Part shown: in pieces, positions 1-8,588 of the stretch | Layout of the letters: every line of letters starts with the position of its first letter | Numbering within the stretch: the first letter of the stretch is position 1 | Origin: Mesorhizobium sp. NZP2298 | GTDB lineage: Bacteria; Pseudomonadota; Alphaproteobacteria; Rhizobiales; Rhizobiaceae | Assembly (NCBI RefSeq): GCF_013170825.1 | Contig: NZ_CP033365.1 | Coordinates: 3,856,001-3,920,000, forward strand | DNA: 64,000 nucleotides | Direction: 5' to 3' | Notes under the pieces: model-generated | What the model was told of the DNA's origin: nothing | The model's database searches: none | What the model saw: the letters and a program-made list of their open reading frames with translations, nothing else | Translations under genes and position numbers: made by a program

Positions 1-660
1 CTCGTCGACCTCTCGCGCATCAAGGAACTGCATGGCGTCAAGGTATCGGGCAAGACGGTCACCATCGGCGCCGCCACGACCCACTATGATGTCGCCAATG
101 ACGAGAAGCTGCGGAAGGCGTGTCCGGCGCTTGCCCATCTGGCGTCGCTGATCGGCGACCCGGCGGTGCGTCACAAGGGCACGATTGGCGGCTCGATCGC
201 CAACAACGACCCGGCGGCGGACTACCCGGCGGCCCTGCTGGCGCTGGGCGCCACCATCGTCACCAACAAACGCGAGATATCAGCCGACAGGTTCTTCAAG
301 GGACTGTTCGAAACGGCATTGAAGGACGGCGAGATCATCACCGCGGTCAGCTTCACCGCTCCGGCAAAGGCCGCTTACGAAAAATTCCGCAACCCGGCCT
401 CGCGCTACGCGATCGTCGGCGTGTTCGTGGCCAAGGGCAAGGATGGCGTCAGCGTTGCCGTAACCGGCGCCGGCGACGACGGTGTCTTTCGCTCGAAGGA
501 AATCGAGGCGGCACTTGCGAAGAATTTCGACGCCGCATCGCTTGCCGGCATCAAGGTGCCGGCCAGGAACCTGATGAGCGATATCCACGCTTCCGCCGAC
601 TATCGTGCAAATCTGATCGTGGTCATGGCCAAGCGCGCCGTGGCAGCCGCCAACGCCTGA
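1..660 (+). CDS. Xanthine dehydrogenase/CO dehydrogenase family FAD-binding (medium) subunit, 5' truncated
   Basis: The reading frame is open from base 1 and ends at TGA 658-660, so the N-terminus lies outside the window; 219 residues are visible. The stretch GTIGGSIANNDPAADYPAAL is the FAD-binding signature of the CoxM/CutM medium subunit of molybdenum hydroxylases. The C-terminal part matches the CO dehydrogenase flavoprotein C-terminal domain in length and character. In this family the subunit passes electrons from the 2Fe-2S subunit to FAD. The partner subunits should lie to the left. The actual substrate cannot be told from this subunit. Confidence 0.9.
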   Translation, partial: LVDLSRIKELHGVKVSGKTVTIGAATTHYDVANDEKLRKACPALAHLASLIGDPAVRHKGTIGGSIANNDPAADYPAALLALGATIVTNKREISADRFFKGLFETALKDGEIITAVSFTAPAKAAYEKFRNPASRYAIVGVFVAKGKDGVSVAVTGAGDDGVFRSKEIEAALAKNFDAASLAGIKVPARNLMSDIHASADYRANLIVVMAKRAVAAANA

Positions 661-687
661 CACTGGCGCGTTTCAGGGGTTTCACGG

Positions 688-712
688 AAAGGGGCCATCG
701 TGGCCCCTTTTT
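688..712 (+). terminator. Rho-independent terminator after the FAD subunit gene
   Basis: Perfect stem GGGGCCA / TGGCCCC with a 3-base loop, followed by TTTTT, 27 bases past the stop codon. Confidence 0.85.
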
Positions 713-930
713 CGTCCGTGGTGGCCCAGTTGCTGATGGAATCAGCCGCAGCGCAACATCGCTTTGCTTGAAGCAATTCCGGGCCATACCGGTCTGGAAA
801 CCGTATCGGCGGCAATCTCGCACTTGCACAAATTTATATTGCACTGCAGTATAGGTCGGGGCGGGAATGCGAGCCGGGTTCGGAACACGTACCGCCGTGC
901 CCTTTCGCATGCCAATGCGAAAGGATCGGC

Positions 931-1953
931 ATGTCCGAAATTTCCGCGACCCATTTGGTTCCGTCCCGGGCCGTTGTAGACAGATCGGCCAGGACAAGGT
1001 TGGCCTATCTCGATGGCTGGCGCGGCCTGTCGATCGCCCTGGTGTTGATCGGCCATTTTTTCCCGGTTCCCGGAATCAACCTCGGCGTGCTCGGCGTTGA
1101 GTTCTTCTTCGTGCTCAGCGGCCGGCTGATGGCCGAGATCCTGTTCATCGAACGGTATCCGCTGAAGAAGTTCTTCAAGCGCCGTTTCTCGCGCATCTAT
1201 CCGGCGCTCCTGGTCTTCGTCATCATTGCCATGATCGCGCTGTCCGGCACATTCATCGCCTTCAAATGGAAGGCTGCGCTGACGGCGCTGACATTCACCT
1301 ACAATTACGCGGGAATCCTCGTCACCCGCGCCGGGGCGCTTGACCATATCTGGTCGCTCTGCGTCGAGGAGCACGCCTATGTCATCCTGGCGCTGATCAG
1401 CGCGACGGTCCTCAGCCGCGACCGCGTCCTCCCTTTGCTGGTGGCGCTGGCCTTGCTCGCCATGGCCAATGGCGCGGTGTCGTACTGGGTCTTCAATCTG
1501 GACTACGAGGCCACTTACTGGCGCACCGACGTGCACATCGCATCAATCCTGCTGTCGGCCTCTATCTGCCTGCTCAAGGCCGAGGACAGGCTGCCGGACG
1601 TGCTGAAAGGGCCTTATGTCGCCCTGGCAGCGGCGGCTGGCGCGGTTTTCCTGTTCGTGGACGCGGTGCCGACGCCGATCCATTATCTCCTGGCTACGCC
1701 GCTGCTGGCGCTGGCCGTCAACGCGCTCGATTTCAGCAGCCGACTTTTTTCCGGTCTGCTGTCGTCCTGGCCAATGACGACATTGGGCCTGTGGTCATAT
1801 TCGCTCTATCTGTGGCAGCAGCCATTCTACAAATTCGTCTATGAGCAAGGCAGCAACCCCTGGCCGATGCTGGCCGGCGCCTTTGCCTGCGCGCTCTGCA
1901 GCTACTACCTCATCGAGCGTCCGGCGCGCGAATGGCTCAATCGCAACTGGTGA
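931..1953 (+). CDS. Acyltransferase family 3 membrane protein (OafA/YrhL type)
   Basis: A 340-residue integral membrane protein of the acyltransferase-3 family, which transfers acyl groups to cell-surface sugars or lipids in the inner membrane. Seen in the sequence: the N-terminal LDGWRGLSIALVLIGHF block with the conserved Arg and His, then EFFFVLSGRLMAEI and KRRFSRIYPALL, both hallmarks of the family, followed by about eight further hydrophobic segments. The C-terminal ERPARE motif is also typical. It stands alone between an upstream terminator and oppositely oriented genes, so the acceptor molecule cannot be inferred. Start chosen at ATG 931, which gives a short cytoplasmic N-terminus before the first membrane helix. 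Confidence 0.85.
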   Translation: MSEISATHLVPSRAVVDRSARTRLAYLDGWRGLSIALVLIGHFFPVPGINLGVLGVEFFFVLSGRLMAEILFIERYPLKKFFKRRFSRIYPALLVFVIIAMIALSGTFIAFKWKAALTALTFTYNYAGILVTRAGALDHIWSLCVEEHAYVILALISATVLSRDRVLPLLVALALLAMANGAVSYWVFNLDYEATYWRTDVHIASILLSASICLLKAEDRLPDVLKGPYVALAAAAGAVFLFVDAVPTPIHYLLATPLLALAVNALDFSSRLFSGLLSSWPMTTLGLWSYSLYLWQQPFYKFVYEQGSNPWPMLAGAFACALCSYYLIERPAREWLNRNW

Positions 1954-2047
1954 GCACGGCAAGGCAGTTGCGGCGGGGGTGGACATCGTGGCTGCAGACG
2001 GCCGGCCGGATTTCGGTCGGGCGGTCAAGCGGCTCTGTTTTTCGCCA

Positions 2048-2503
2048 TCAGATACGGCGCAGGCCGGCTTCGCCGCGCGGCGTTGTCCAGCGATGGTTCC
2101 ATGCGAAGGCCGGCCGCAGCAACGGTGGGAGGAATTTGAGGATGGGCCTCTCGACCGTGACCTGCCAGGTCAGCTGAACATGGGTGCCGGCGCCTGACGG
2201 CGACAGTTCGGCCCGCCACAATCCGTCAAAATCGCCGAAGGTCTTCACCACCACCAGGCCAGGCGCGAGTTCGGCGGCCTCGATGATGAAGTTCAGTTCA
2301 TAGGGCAGGGCGCCGCGAGCACGCGCCCTTGCCCGCGAACCAACTGACGCCTTGCCCTTGGCGTCGAGCGGCACCACTTCCTTATAGTCCTCGCCCCACC
2401 ACAGCGGCAGCAACTCGGCGTCGGAGAGCACGTCCCGCACTTGCCGAAGTGTGCCTTCGGGAATGTGCCAGCTTTCGTCGAAGCGGAAGACGTTGCTTGG
2501 CAT
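2048..2503 (-). CDS. SRPBCC (START-like) family protein
   Basis: A 151-residue protein with features of polyketide-cyclase/START-like SRPBCC proteins: an N-terminal strand ([10 protein letters not shown]), the P-L-W-W-edge motif around residues 32-36, and a C-terminal helix after LTWQVTVE. Such proteins bind hydrophobic ligands in a deep cavity, but the function of most members is unknown. It is the last gene of a minus-strand cluster after cutC and the GNAT gene, with a 67-base gap. No catalytic residue can be assigned. Confidence 0.7.
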   Translation of the reverse strand: MPSNVFRFDESWHIPEGTLRQVRDVLSDAELLPLWWGEDYKEVVPLDAKGKASVGSRARARARGALPYELNFIIEAAELAPGLVVVKTFGDFDGLWRAELSPSGAGTHVQLTWQVTVERPILKFLPPLLRPAFAWNHRWTTPRGEAGLRRI

Positions 2504-2570
2504 CGCGGTTCCTCCGGTTGGCGGAACGGCTATGTTAGTTGCCGCTTCTTATGTGGCCAGCGCTAGCGGA

Positions 2571-3059
2571 TCAGGCGACGATCCGCCTGGCGTAATAGCG
2601 CACGGCTTTCTTGCCGCCATGGATGACCGCGTCGCCGACTTCGGCGAAACCGAGAGCGGCATGGAAGGCATCCGACGCCGGGTTGGGCGGGTCGATGTTG
2701 ACCTCGCAGGTGACCAGCGTGTAGCCGGCGCGCTCCGCATGCTCGAACAGATCCTGATAGAGCCGGCGCGCATGGCCGCGGCCCCTTGCGTGCGCCGCCA
2801 CGACGACGCGGTCGACATAGATGAAGCGTTCATAGCGCTCGCGGAACCAGACGAAGTTCGGGCTGTCGTAGTTGGCTTCCTGGTCGAAGGTCATGATGAA
2901 GGCTTCGAGATCGCCGATGCGCCGCGCGTAGAATGCCTCGCCAAGCAGGAACGACAGCCGCTCGGCTTCGAGCCAGGAGAGTTCCGCCGCATGTTCGTTG
3001 TTGAGCGCCAGTATGGCCGCCTCGTCGTCCGGCGCTATGCGGTCTATCGGAGAGGTCAT
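2571..3059 (-). CDS. GNAT family N-acetyltransferase
   Basis: A 162-residue GCN5-related acetyltransferase. The acetyl-CoA binding loop is seen as VVVAAHARGRGHARRLYQ (the family Q/RxxGxG/A pattern). After it come a strand TLVTCEVNI and the N-P-A-S-x-A-F-H-x-x-L-G-F block typical of the fold's motif B. The ATG overlaps the cutC stop codon as ATGA, so the two genes are translationally coupled. The acceptor substrate is unknown. Confidence 0.85.
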   Translation of the reverse strand: MTSPIDRIAPDDEAAILALNNEHAAELSWLEAERLSFLLGEAFYARRIGDLEAFIMTFDQEANYDSPNFVWFRERYERFIYVDRVVVAAHARGRGHARRLYQDLFEHAERAGYTLVTCEVNIDPPNPASDAFHAALGFAEVGDAVIHGGKKAVRYYARRIVA

Positions 3060-3814
3060 GCCTTGGCCGCCGCGATCGTCGCCGCCACCAGCGGTGTGTC
3101 GGTCAATGTGTTGCGGTACTCGCGATCGAGATCGGAGCCGCCCATGCCGACCTTGGGATTGCGGTAACCCATGGCGCTTGGCACATCCTTCAGCGCCGCG
3201 AAATGCATTTCGGCCAGACCGGTCTTTTTGCGCACCTCGGCGATGTTGGCGAGATTGAGCCCGCCGCAGCCGAGGATGATTATACGGTCGCCCGCTTGCC
3301 GCACCAGATCGGCCAGCAATGGCAGGCCTTCGATCGCGGTGTCGCGCTGACCGCTGGTCAGCACGCGGCCGACTTTGCAGCGGACTAGCGCTTCCAGCGC
3401 CTCGCTGGGATCACGTGTCATGTCGAAGGCGCGGTGGCAGGTCACATTCAGGGACCCGGCGGCCTGCGTCAGCTCGCCCATGCGCTTCTCGTCGATGGTG
3501 CCGTCGGCGTTCAGGCAGCCGAACACCACGCCGGCCGCGCCGAGATCGCGCAGCGCGGCGACGTCGGCGAGCATCGAGCCGTATTCGGTCTCGCTGTAGA
3601 GAAAATCGCCACCGCGCGGCCGCACCATGACATGAAACGGCACCGTCGCTTGGTCCAGCGCCGCGCGCACCGTGCCCAGGCTCGGCGTGATGCCGCCTTC
3701 GACCAGGCTGGCGCACAGTTCGACCCGATCGGCGCCGGCAGCCTGCGCTGCGAGCAGCCCATCAATGCCTTCGACACAGATTTCGATCAGCGGCGGGCGG
3801 GGTTGTGTGGTCAA
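3056..3814 (-). CDS. cutC: Copper homeostasis protein CutC
   Basis: A 252-residue TIM-barrel protein of the CutC family. Recognised from LIEICVEGIDGLLAAQAAGA, DRVELCASLVEGGITPS, HVMVRPRGGDFLY and CHRAFDMTRDP, in the order expected. The family was linked to copper tolerance in E. coli, but its biochemical role is still uncertain. The start is TTG at 3814, preceded by AGGA at a 7-base spacing; no in-frame ATG gives the conserved N-terminus. First gene of a probable cutC-GNAT-SRPBCC transcript. Confidence 0.88.
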   Translation of the reverse strand: MTTQPRPPLIEICVEGIDGLLAAQAAGADRVELCASLVEGGITPSLGTVRAALDQATVPFHVMVRPRGGDFLYSETEYGSMLADVAALRDLGAAGVVFGCLNADGTIDEKRMGELTQAAGSLNVTCHRAFDMTRDPSEALEALVRCKVGRVLTSGQRDTAIEGLPLLADLVRQAGDRIIILGCGGLNLANIAEVRKKTGLAEMHFAALKDVPSAMGYRNPKVGMGGSDLDREYRNTLTDTPLVAATIAAAKA

Positions 3815-3918
3815 GGGGCGATCCTGTCCATGATGGTGCGCAATGCCCTAGCACCCGGGCGGCTGACGCGAAAGCGTGAACGAAACAAGGCCATTTGGAC
3901 CAGGCGCCATTTCCTTGC

Positions 3919-3948
3919 TTGACAGTCTTATAACTGTGTAGTTATGAA
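3919..3948 (+). promoter_or_regulatory. Sigma-70-like promoter for the AhpD-like gene, overlapped by an inverted repeat
   Basis: TTGACA at 3919-3924, then a 17-18 base spacer and TTATGA/TATGAA at 3942-3948. Inside the spacer and -10 lies a perfect inverted repeat, ATAACT-gtgt-AGTTAT (3930-3945). That is the position expected of a repressor operator. The regulated gene starts at 4090. Confidence 0.6.
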
Positions 3949-4089
3949 TTTGACCCATAGCTGATGGGTTATTGATTGGTCGTCGGCGATCCGGCGGCAG
4001 CCGAAAATCTCATCGGATCGAAGCTGGATGCGCGGCATCCGGGCTCGGCAAAACACGCCCTTTGAAACGCCTTCAATGGAGAAAGACCC

Positions 4090-4545
4090 ATGCAAGCTCG
4101 AATCACGAACCCGGTCATGCTCATCCCGGGCGCCCTGCAAGCGCTGCTGGCTCTGGACAAGTCGACGGAGGCGGCCGACGTGCCTTATGTGACGCGCAAG
4201 CTCATTCATCTGCGCGCCAGCCAGATCAACAATTGCGCCGTCTGCGTGGACATGCACGCGCGCGAACTGAAAAAAGCCGGTGAAAAGGACGAGCGCATCT
4301 TCGCGCTGGCCGCATGGCGGGAGACGCCGTACTTCACCGATGCCGAACGGGCGGCCCTGGCGCTGGCCGAGGCAGGCACAAGGCTCGCCGACCGCCCCGA
4401 CGCCGTGCCGGACGATGTCTGGGACGAAGCCGCCAGGCACTATGATGAAAAGGCGCTAGCCGCCTTGGTTGTCCAGATCGCCTTGATCAACGCCTTCAAT
4501 CGGCTGAACGCGACGACCCGACAGAGGGTCGGAGCCTGGGGCTGA
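4090..4545 (+). CDS. Carboxymuconolactone decarboxylase/AhpD-like protein
   Basis: A 151-residue protein of the AhpD-like carboxymuconolactone decarboxylase family. The redox motif is seen as NNCAVCVDMHARELKKAG: a CxxC pair followed four residues on by His, as in the peroxidase-active AhpD branch. It is preceded by the family's RKLIHLRASQIN strand-helix. By analogy it would act as a thiol-dependent alkylhydroperoxidase in the cytoplasm. The ribosome site GGAGA lies 8 bases before ATG 4090. A promoter with an embedded palindrome sits about 150 bases upstream, which suggests repressor control, perhaps by oxidative or electrophile stress. Confidence 0.88.
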   Translation: MQARITNPVMLIPGALQALLALDKSTEAADVPYVTRKLIHLRASQINNCAVCVDMHARELKKAGEKDERIFALAAWRETPYFTDAERAALALAEAGTRLADRPDAVPDDVWDEAARHYDEKALAALVVQIALINAFNRLNATTRQRVGAWG

Positions 4546-4618
4546 GCACTCGTTGAAACGCTTGAGGTGTCCGCGACGGCGCGGGAAGGCGGATTGCTTT
4601 GCCCTTGGGCATAGGCGG

Positions 4619-5050
4619 CTACTGCCGCAATTCCGTATTCTTGGCGCCTTCCTCGACCTGATCGATCACCAGGAGCTTGACCGGGCCATCGCCGATATTG
4701 GTGGCTTGATGCCACTGCCCGATCATTTCGACGATGAAATCGCCTGTCTTGTAGGTGTTGCTGTTGCCGGTCTCGACATTGGTGACCTTCAACGTTCCGG
4801 CCTCGACATAGGCGTAACGCGGGAAGGGGTGCCGGTGCACCGGCAAGGTCGCGCCCGGCGCGATATCATAGGTCGACACCAGCACCTGCACGTTCTTTTG
4901 CGGCAGCGTGATCGGCTGGCCGGACGCGGTTGTCGTGCGCGATGCAAGCGGTGTCACAACGACAGGCGTGCCGCTGCTGTCGAGTGCGAGAGCGCAATTC
5001 GCATAAAGTACGGCTCCGGTCAGCAGTACCGATACCAGGATTTTCCGCAT
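4619..5050 (-). CDS. Secreted cupin-domain protein
   Basis: A 143-residue protein with a Sec signal peptide (MRKILVSVLLTGAVLYANCALA) followed by a single small cupin barrel. The metal-binding cupin motif 1 is visible as PVHRHPFPRYAYVEAG (two His, then Glu), and motif 2 as GQWHQATNIGDGPVKLLVI. It is therefore probably a periplasmic metal-binding cupin of unknown substrate. The start at 5050 is favoured over the in-frame ATG 17 codons upstream because GGGAGG lies just before it and the signal peptide then begins correctly. Confidence 0.8.
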   Translation of the reverse strand: MRKILVSVLLTGAVLYANCALALDSSGTPVVVTPLASRTTTASGQPITLPQKNVQVLVSTYDIAPGATLPVHRHPFPRYAYVEAGTLKVTNVETGNSNTYKTGDFIVEMIGQWHQATNIGDGPVKLLVIDQVEEGAKNTELRQ

Positions 5051-5285
5051 GATTCCTCCCTGAACCGACGCATCTATCGCGCGGCGGACAACCGCGCGCA
5101 AGCGCCGCCAGGCGTTGGCGGATATTTCCGGACCGGACTGTTGGAAATGCTGGCGCGCCGGAGCCGACGAAGCAGCGAATTACGAGCCGGCTACCGACGA
5201 CATCGAGCCGCCCTGTTGAAGACGCGCAGAGAAGACACGTCTAGAAGACACAAAGCGGATCGCCATCGTCAGCCGCCGAAAAGGA

Positions 5286-5720
5286 TCACCGTATCTTGCC
5301 GTTCAAGGCCTCCCGCAGGGCGAAGACGCGCGTGACTTCAGCCATGTTTTCCGTGCCCCAGGTGCAGAGCGGCACGAGGGCCTCGGCCAGGCTGAGGCCG
5401 AGCGGGGTGAGACTGTAATCCACCCGAGGAGGGATCTCCTTGTAGTCGGTCCGCTTCACGAGACCGTCGGTCTCCAGCTCCTTGAGCTGCTGGATCAGCA
5501 TCTTGTCGCTGACGTCGCGCACGGCCCGTCGCAACTCGCCATAGCGGGTGGGGCCACCCTGGGCGAGGAAGTAAAGGATTAGCGGCTTCCACTTGCCCGC
5601 GATGACTCGCAGGGTGGCGTCGAGGCCGCAGGTGAAGCCTGGCAATGTCGGCGTGCAATTCTGGGCCGCCGAGGGGATCTGGGTCGGCGACGAGGTTGGG
5701 TCTGAGTGATCTAACGACAT
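5286..5720 (-). CDS. HxlR-family winged-helix transcriptional regulator
   Basis: A 144-residue HxlR/MarR-like repressor. The conserved core runs from the Cys in FTCGLDATLRVIAGKWKPLI through RYGELRRAV, SDKMLIQQLKELETDGLV and RVDYSLTPLG, the complete winged helix of the family. The N-terminal Cys is often the redox or electrophile sensor. It faces an SDR gene across 84 bases, the usual arrangement for a repressor controlling the divergent oxidoreductase and itself. A further in-frame ATG exists at 5774, but the 5720 start fits the family length. Confidence 0.88.
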   Translation of the reverse strand: MSLDHSDPTSSPTQIPSAAQNCTPTLPGFTCGLDATLRVIAGKWKPLILYFLAQGGPTRYGELRRAVRDVSDKMLIQQLKELETDGLVKRTDYKEIPPRVDYSLTPLGLSLAEALVPLCTWGTENMAEVTRVFALREALNGKIR

Positions 5721-5804
5721 TTCATGGCACTTACCAAAAGGTGCATACTTGTCAATAGGTGGGTAGGTCGCCAAGTCTGTGCAACCTCAGTGAAGGAGCA
5801 CATC
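5721..5804. promoter_or_regulatory. Divergent HxlR/SDR intergenic region with candidate operator
   Basis: Between the two divergent start codons lies CACTTACC-aaaa-GGTGCATACTT (about 5727-5750). This is an imperfect inverted repeat around ACC-aaaa-GGT with repeated ACTT ends, close to the HxlR start. It is a plausible HxlR operator, but only the inner bases are symmetric. Confidence 0.35.
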
Positions 5805-6539
5805 ATGAGCAGACTACAGGGTAAGACGGCAGTGGTGACGGGCGGCGGAAGTGGCATCGGATTCGGGGCCGCCAAACGGTTCGTCGATGAAGGCGCATTC
5901 GTCTACATCTTCGGGCGGCGGCAGAAGACGCTCGACGCGGCCCTGGAGCAGCTAGGCCCCAATGCGCGGGCGGTGGGCGGGTCCGTAACCGATCCAGCCG
6001 ACCTCGATCGGTTGTACGAGACGGTGAAGGCGGAGCGGGGCGGGCTGGACATCCTGCTCGCCAACGCCGGGACCGGAGCGTTCGCGCCACTCGGCGAGAT
6101 CACGACAGAACACTACGACCAGATCTTCGATCTGAATGTAAAGGGACTGGTTTTCACGGTGCAGAAGGCTTTGCCGCTGATGGGCGAGGGGGCGTCGATC
6201 ATCCTGACAGGTTCCAGCACGGGCGTGATGGGGACGCCGGCGTTCAGCATCTACAGCGCAACGAAGGCGGCTGTCCGCAATCTGGCGCGTAGCTGGGCAC
6301 TGGATCTCAAGGGCACGGGCATCCGCGTCAACGTCCTGTCGCCGGGACCGACCACAACGGAGCTGGCACTGGAAGTGCTGGGCGACGAAGGCATAGCCGC
6401 GCTCGGGGCCAGCACGGTCCTCGGGCGGATGGGAGATCCGTCGGAGACCGGCGCCGTGGCCGCCTTTCTTGCGTCCTCGGACAGCAGCTTCATGACCGGT
6501 GGCGAGGTGTTCGTCGACGGAGGGTTGGCGCAAGTCTGA
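5805..6539 (+). CDS. Short-chain dehydrogenase/reductase (SDR)
   Basis: A 244-residue classical SDR. It shows the nucleotide-binding TGGGSGIGFGAAKRF glycine motif, NAG (LLANAGTGAF), the catalytic Ser in LTGSSTGVMG, YSATK for the Tyr/Lys pair, and the C-terminal LSPGPTTTEL. The Arg-containing segment FGRRQKT after the second strand suggests NADP(H) preference. The ribosome site GAAGGA precedes ATG 5805; an upstream in-frame ATG would add 27 residues before the first strand and is disfavoured. Divergent from the HxlR regulator, so probably a quinone, aldehyde or similar electrophile reductase. Confidence 0.9.
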   Translation: MSRLQGKTAVVTGGGSGIGFGAAKRFVDEGAFVYIFGRRQKTLDAALEQLGPNARAVGGSVTDPADLDRLYETVKAERGGLDILLANAGTGAFAPLGEITTEHYDQIFDLNVKGLVFTVQKALPLMGEGASIILTGSSTGVMGTPAFSIYSATKAAVRNLARSWALDLKGTGIRVNVLSPGPTTTELALEVLGDEGIAALGASTVLGRMGDPSETGAVAAFLASSDSSFMTGGEVFVDGGLAQV

Positions 6540-6551
6540 GGCGGCTGAGCG

Positions 6552-6584
6552 CGAGGGCTTCGATGACCGGGATCGAAGCCCTCG
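6552..6584 (+). terminator. Strong hairpin after the SDR gene
   Basis: Perfect 12-bp stem CGAGGGCTTCGA / TCGAAGCCCTCG with a 9-base loop, 12 bases past the SDR stop. There is no T-run, so it may end transcription inefficiently or protect the 3' end. Confidence 0.55.
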
Positions 6585-6790
6585 ATGCGCCACGTGGGGC
6601 TTGTCTCGACGGGAATGGCGCCTGCGGCATGCCGCCGGCCAAGACAGACCGGTTACAGGTCCGATTTGCAGCAATCGACAATCGTTGCCCCTGGCGCAAA
6701 CCTGACAACCGCATCAACTCGCGACACGCCGCGACGGTTCAATCCCTTGGCGGGATCGCGCGCTGGCGAGGCTGGCGGAGGCCTAATGCC

Positions 6791-6865
6791 TCATTTGAGG
6801 ATGAAGTAGAGCGGGACGAGAATCGCGAATGCCGCGACAGCGGCAAGAAACAGGTCTGTGGTCAT
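6791..6865 (-). CDS. Possible 24-residue single-helix membrane peptide
   Basis: A reading frame starting at ATG (6865) codes for MTTDLFLAAVAAFAILVPLY followed by FILK and a stop. This is almost entirely one hydrophobic helix with a negative N-terminus and a C-terminal Lys. A GGGGG run lies about 4 bases upstream. It sits in an otherwise gene-free 464-base gap (6540-7003). I do not recognise a family; small accessory membrane peptides look like this, but so can chance frames. Confidence 0.35.
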   Translation of the reverse strand: MTTDLFLAAVAAFAILVPLYFILK

Positions 6866-7003
6866 GAGCCCCCGCTCGGAATTCCATGACCATCTCCCAC
6901 ATCAATTTGGCTCAAATGCAAGGCGTCACATCGTCCCGATAGGAACGGAAGCGGGGGTTCGAAGTTTACTGATCGCTAATGCGACCTTGTGCGGAGGCGG
7001 CAA

Positions 7004-7198
7004 ATGAAAACGGCGGTTGGGCCCGATACAGTCGACGTGGCCATGGCGGTCGAGACGATGCTGGGTGAACATGACTTCCAATCCATGGCCGAGTTTATCG
7101 AATTGCTTCGCCAAAGGACGGGAACGGAACGTTCTGACGCGGATCTGAAAGCTCTGGTCTTGAAGAAGGCGGCAGTGCTTGGTGTCGCTATACAGTGA
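7004..7198 (+). CDS. Small hypothetical protein
   Basis: A 64-residue protein beginning MKTAVGPDTVDVAMAVETML. GGAGG lies 7 bases before ATG 7004, so this start is preferred to the ATG five codons upstream. It is rich in Glu, Asp and Arg, looks mostly helical, and has no signal peptide or membrane segment. I do not recognise a family. It stands alone between the SDR region and tRNA-Asn. Confidence 0.45.
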   Translation: MKTAVGPDTVDVAMAVETMLGEHDFQSMAEFIELLRQRTGTERSDADLKALVLKKAAVLGVAIQ

Positions 7199-7343
7199 GA
7201 CGTCCGACGTTCGGGTAACGGTGAGTACCCTGAAAACTGGTCGATTATCTCACGCGGACACTGGATTGTTGCCCCGAACGTTGCCCAAGGCAGAGCTTGG
7301 CACTGTTGTGCGCGCCAAAATAATCACAAGTGCATGGAATGAT

Positions 7344-7418
7344 TGGCTCCCCGGGCCGGATTCGAACCAGCGACCAACCGGTTAACAGCCGGTTGCTCTA
7401 CCACTGAGCTACCGGGGA
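7344..7418 (-). tRNA. tRNA-Asn (GUU)
   Basis: Read on the minus strand, the 75 bases fold into a full cloverleaf: acceptor TCCCCGG/CCGGGGA, D-arm AGCTCAGTGGTAGAGC, anticodon loop CTGTTAA with GTT, T-arm with GGTTCGAATCC, and an encoded CCA end. Confidence 0.97.
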
Positions 7419-7640
7419 ACGGAGGCTCTTTCAGCAAGTGGCGCAGCCTATAGCAAACCCCTTTCGGCTTTGCAAAGAAGCATTTCGTATTTTTCCGAGA
7501 CTTTTTCGCGTGGCGGTTTCTCGCAATCGACGGTGTCCGCCCTCATATTAGCCGTCTTGGCGACGGGCGCGGAACCGATAGGGCGGTCGCGGCTTTCGTA
7601 AACTGACATTATCGAGCCACCAGATGGGCAGCCATTCGCG

Positions 7641-7904
7641 ATGACGGCAGCAGACGAAAATCGGATACCGGCACGAAAGATCTCGATTTTCGGGCGCGAG
7701 TTCACCATGCCGCGATCGCGGGGCCTCAGAATCACGATCGGTATTCTTTTGACCATGGGCGGCATTGTCGGGTTTCTGCCGATTCTTGGCTTCTGGATGG
7801 TTCCGATCGGACTGCTGGTGCTTTCTTATGAATTCGCCATGGTGCGGCGCCATCGCCGTCGCCTCGTCGTCTGGTGGGAGCGGCGGCGGCGGCGGCCGGA
7901 CTGA
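7641..7904 (+). CDS. Small membrane protein resembling the PGPGW family
   Basis: An 87-residue protein with a charged N-terminus, two closely spaced hydrophobic segments (GLRITIGILLTMGGIVGFLP and ILGFWMVPIGLLVLSYEF), and a very basic C-terminal tail. The helix-LP-x-x-G-F/W-x-x-x-P-x-G-L-x-x-L-x-x-E-F layout resembles the PGPGW putative transmembrane family. Function unknown. The start at 7641 is not well fixed; ATG 7707 would also keep both helices. Confidence 0.6.
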   Translation: MTAADENRIPARKISIFGREFTMPRSRGLRITIGILLTMGGIVGFLPILGFWMVPIGLLVLSYEFAMVRRHRRRLVVWWERRRRRPD

Positions 7905-7952
7905 ACGACGGCCACCAAGCCGCGTCCTTGACCGGGCAGGCCTGCCGGCGCG

Positions 7953-8198
7953 TCATGCCCTTGTTCGGGTTCCGGATTTTCGCGAATCCGCTTGCCTGTC
8001 CGCACTTCTTTCCAGGTCCTCGCGGATTTCCCTGAGAATGGCGGCGGCCGAGGCGAGGCGGGCGCGGTCACGCGGCGAAAGCTTGGCGGCGCCGTCTATC
8101 GCAAGGCAGTCGATGGCATGCCGCAGCAACTCCTCGCATCCCGATCGCGACAAGCCGTCCCAGACGTCCATACCGTTGTTCGGGCTTGCAGGCCGCAT
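7953..8198 (-). CDS. Hypothetical protein
   Basis: An 81-residue soluble protein, MRPASPNNGMDVWDGLSRSG at its start, with a helical region SPRDRARLASAAAILREIRE near its C-terminus. The ribosome site GGGAGG lies just upstream of ATG 8198, so I prefer this start to the ATG 45 codons further up. No family recognised. It lies between the PGPGW-like gene and tRNA-Cys. Confidence 0.5.
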   Translation of the reverse strand: MRPASPNNGMDVWDGLSRSGCEELLRHAIDCLAIDGAAKLSPRDRARLASAAAILREIREDLERSADRQADSRKSGTRTRA

Positions 8199-8423
8199 GG
8201 AGCAGTCCTCCCGTTTCTCAACGGCGGCCGGGGCGTGGAGTTTCGCGTGATCTGCTGTTATATCTAATGCCGTGCTAATATGCGTCGCGATCACCGTGGC
8301 CGCGACGCTCGATGTTTGGGGGTAAGGATTCATTCAGAGGAAACCGCGAGGAATGCATGGAGGCCGCTTGACGCCATTTTCGCCGCAACCTATTGGAACC
8401 GGGTGGAACGCCGGGAGCAATGA

Positions 8424-8497
8424 GGCCTCGTGGCGGAGTGGTTACGCAGAGGACTGCAAATCCTTGCACCCCGGTTCGATTCCGGGCGAGGCCTCCA
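8424..8497 (+). tRNA. tRNA-Cys (GCA)
   Basis: A 74-base cloverleaf with acceptor GGCCTCG/CGAGGCC, anticodon loop CTGCAAA with GCA, T-loop GGTTCGATTCC, discriminator T and encoded CCA. Confidence 0.97.
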
Positions 8498-8588
8498 ATG
8501 CCCCAGGCTCCCGCGCACACGTGCCGGGGCCTGAAGTTCCAGTCGAAATGAGCCGCGTTTTTGACGCGGCAAGCGGATTGGTTGGAAC

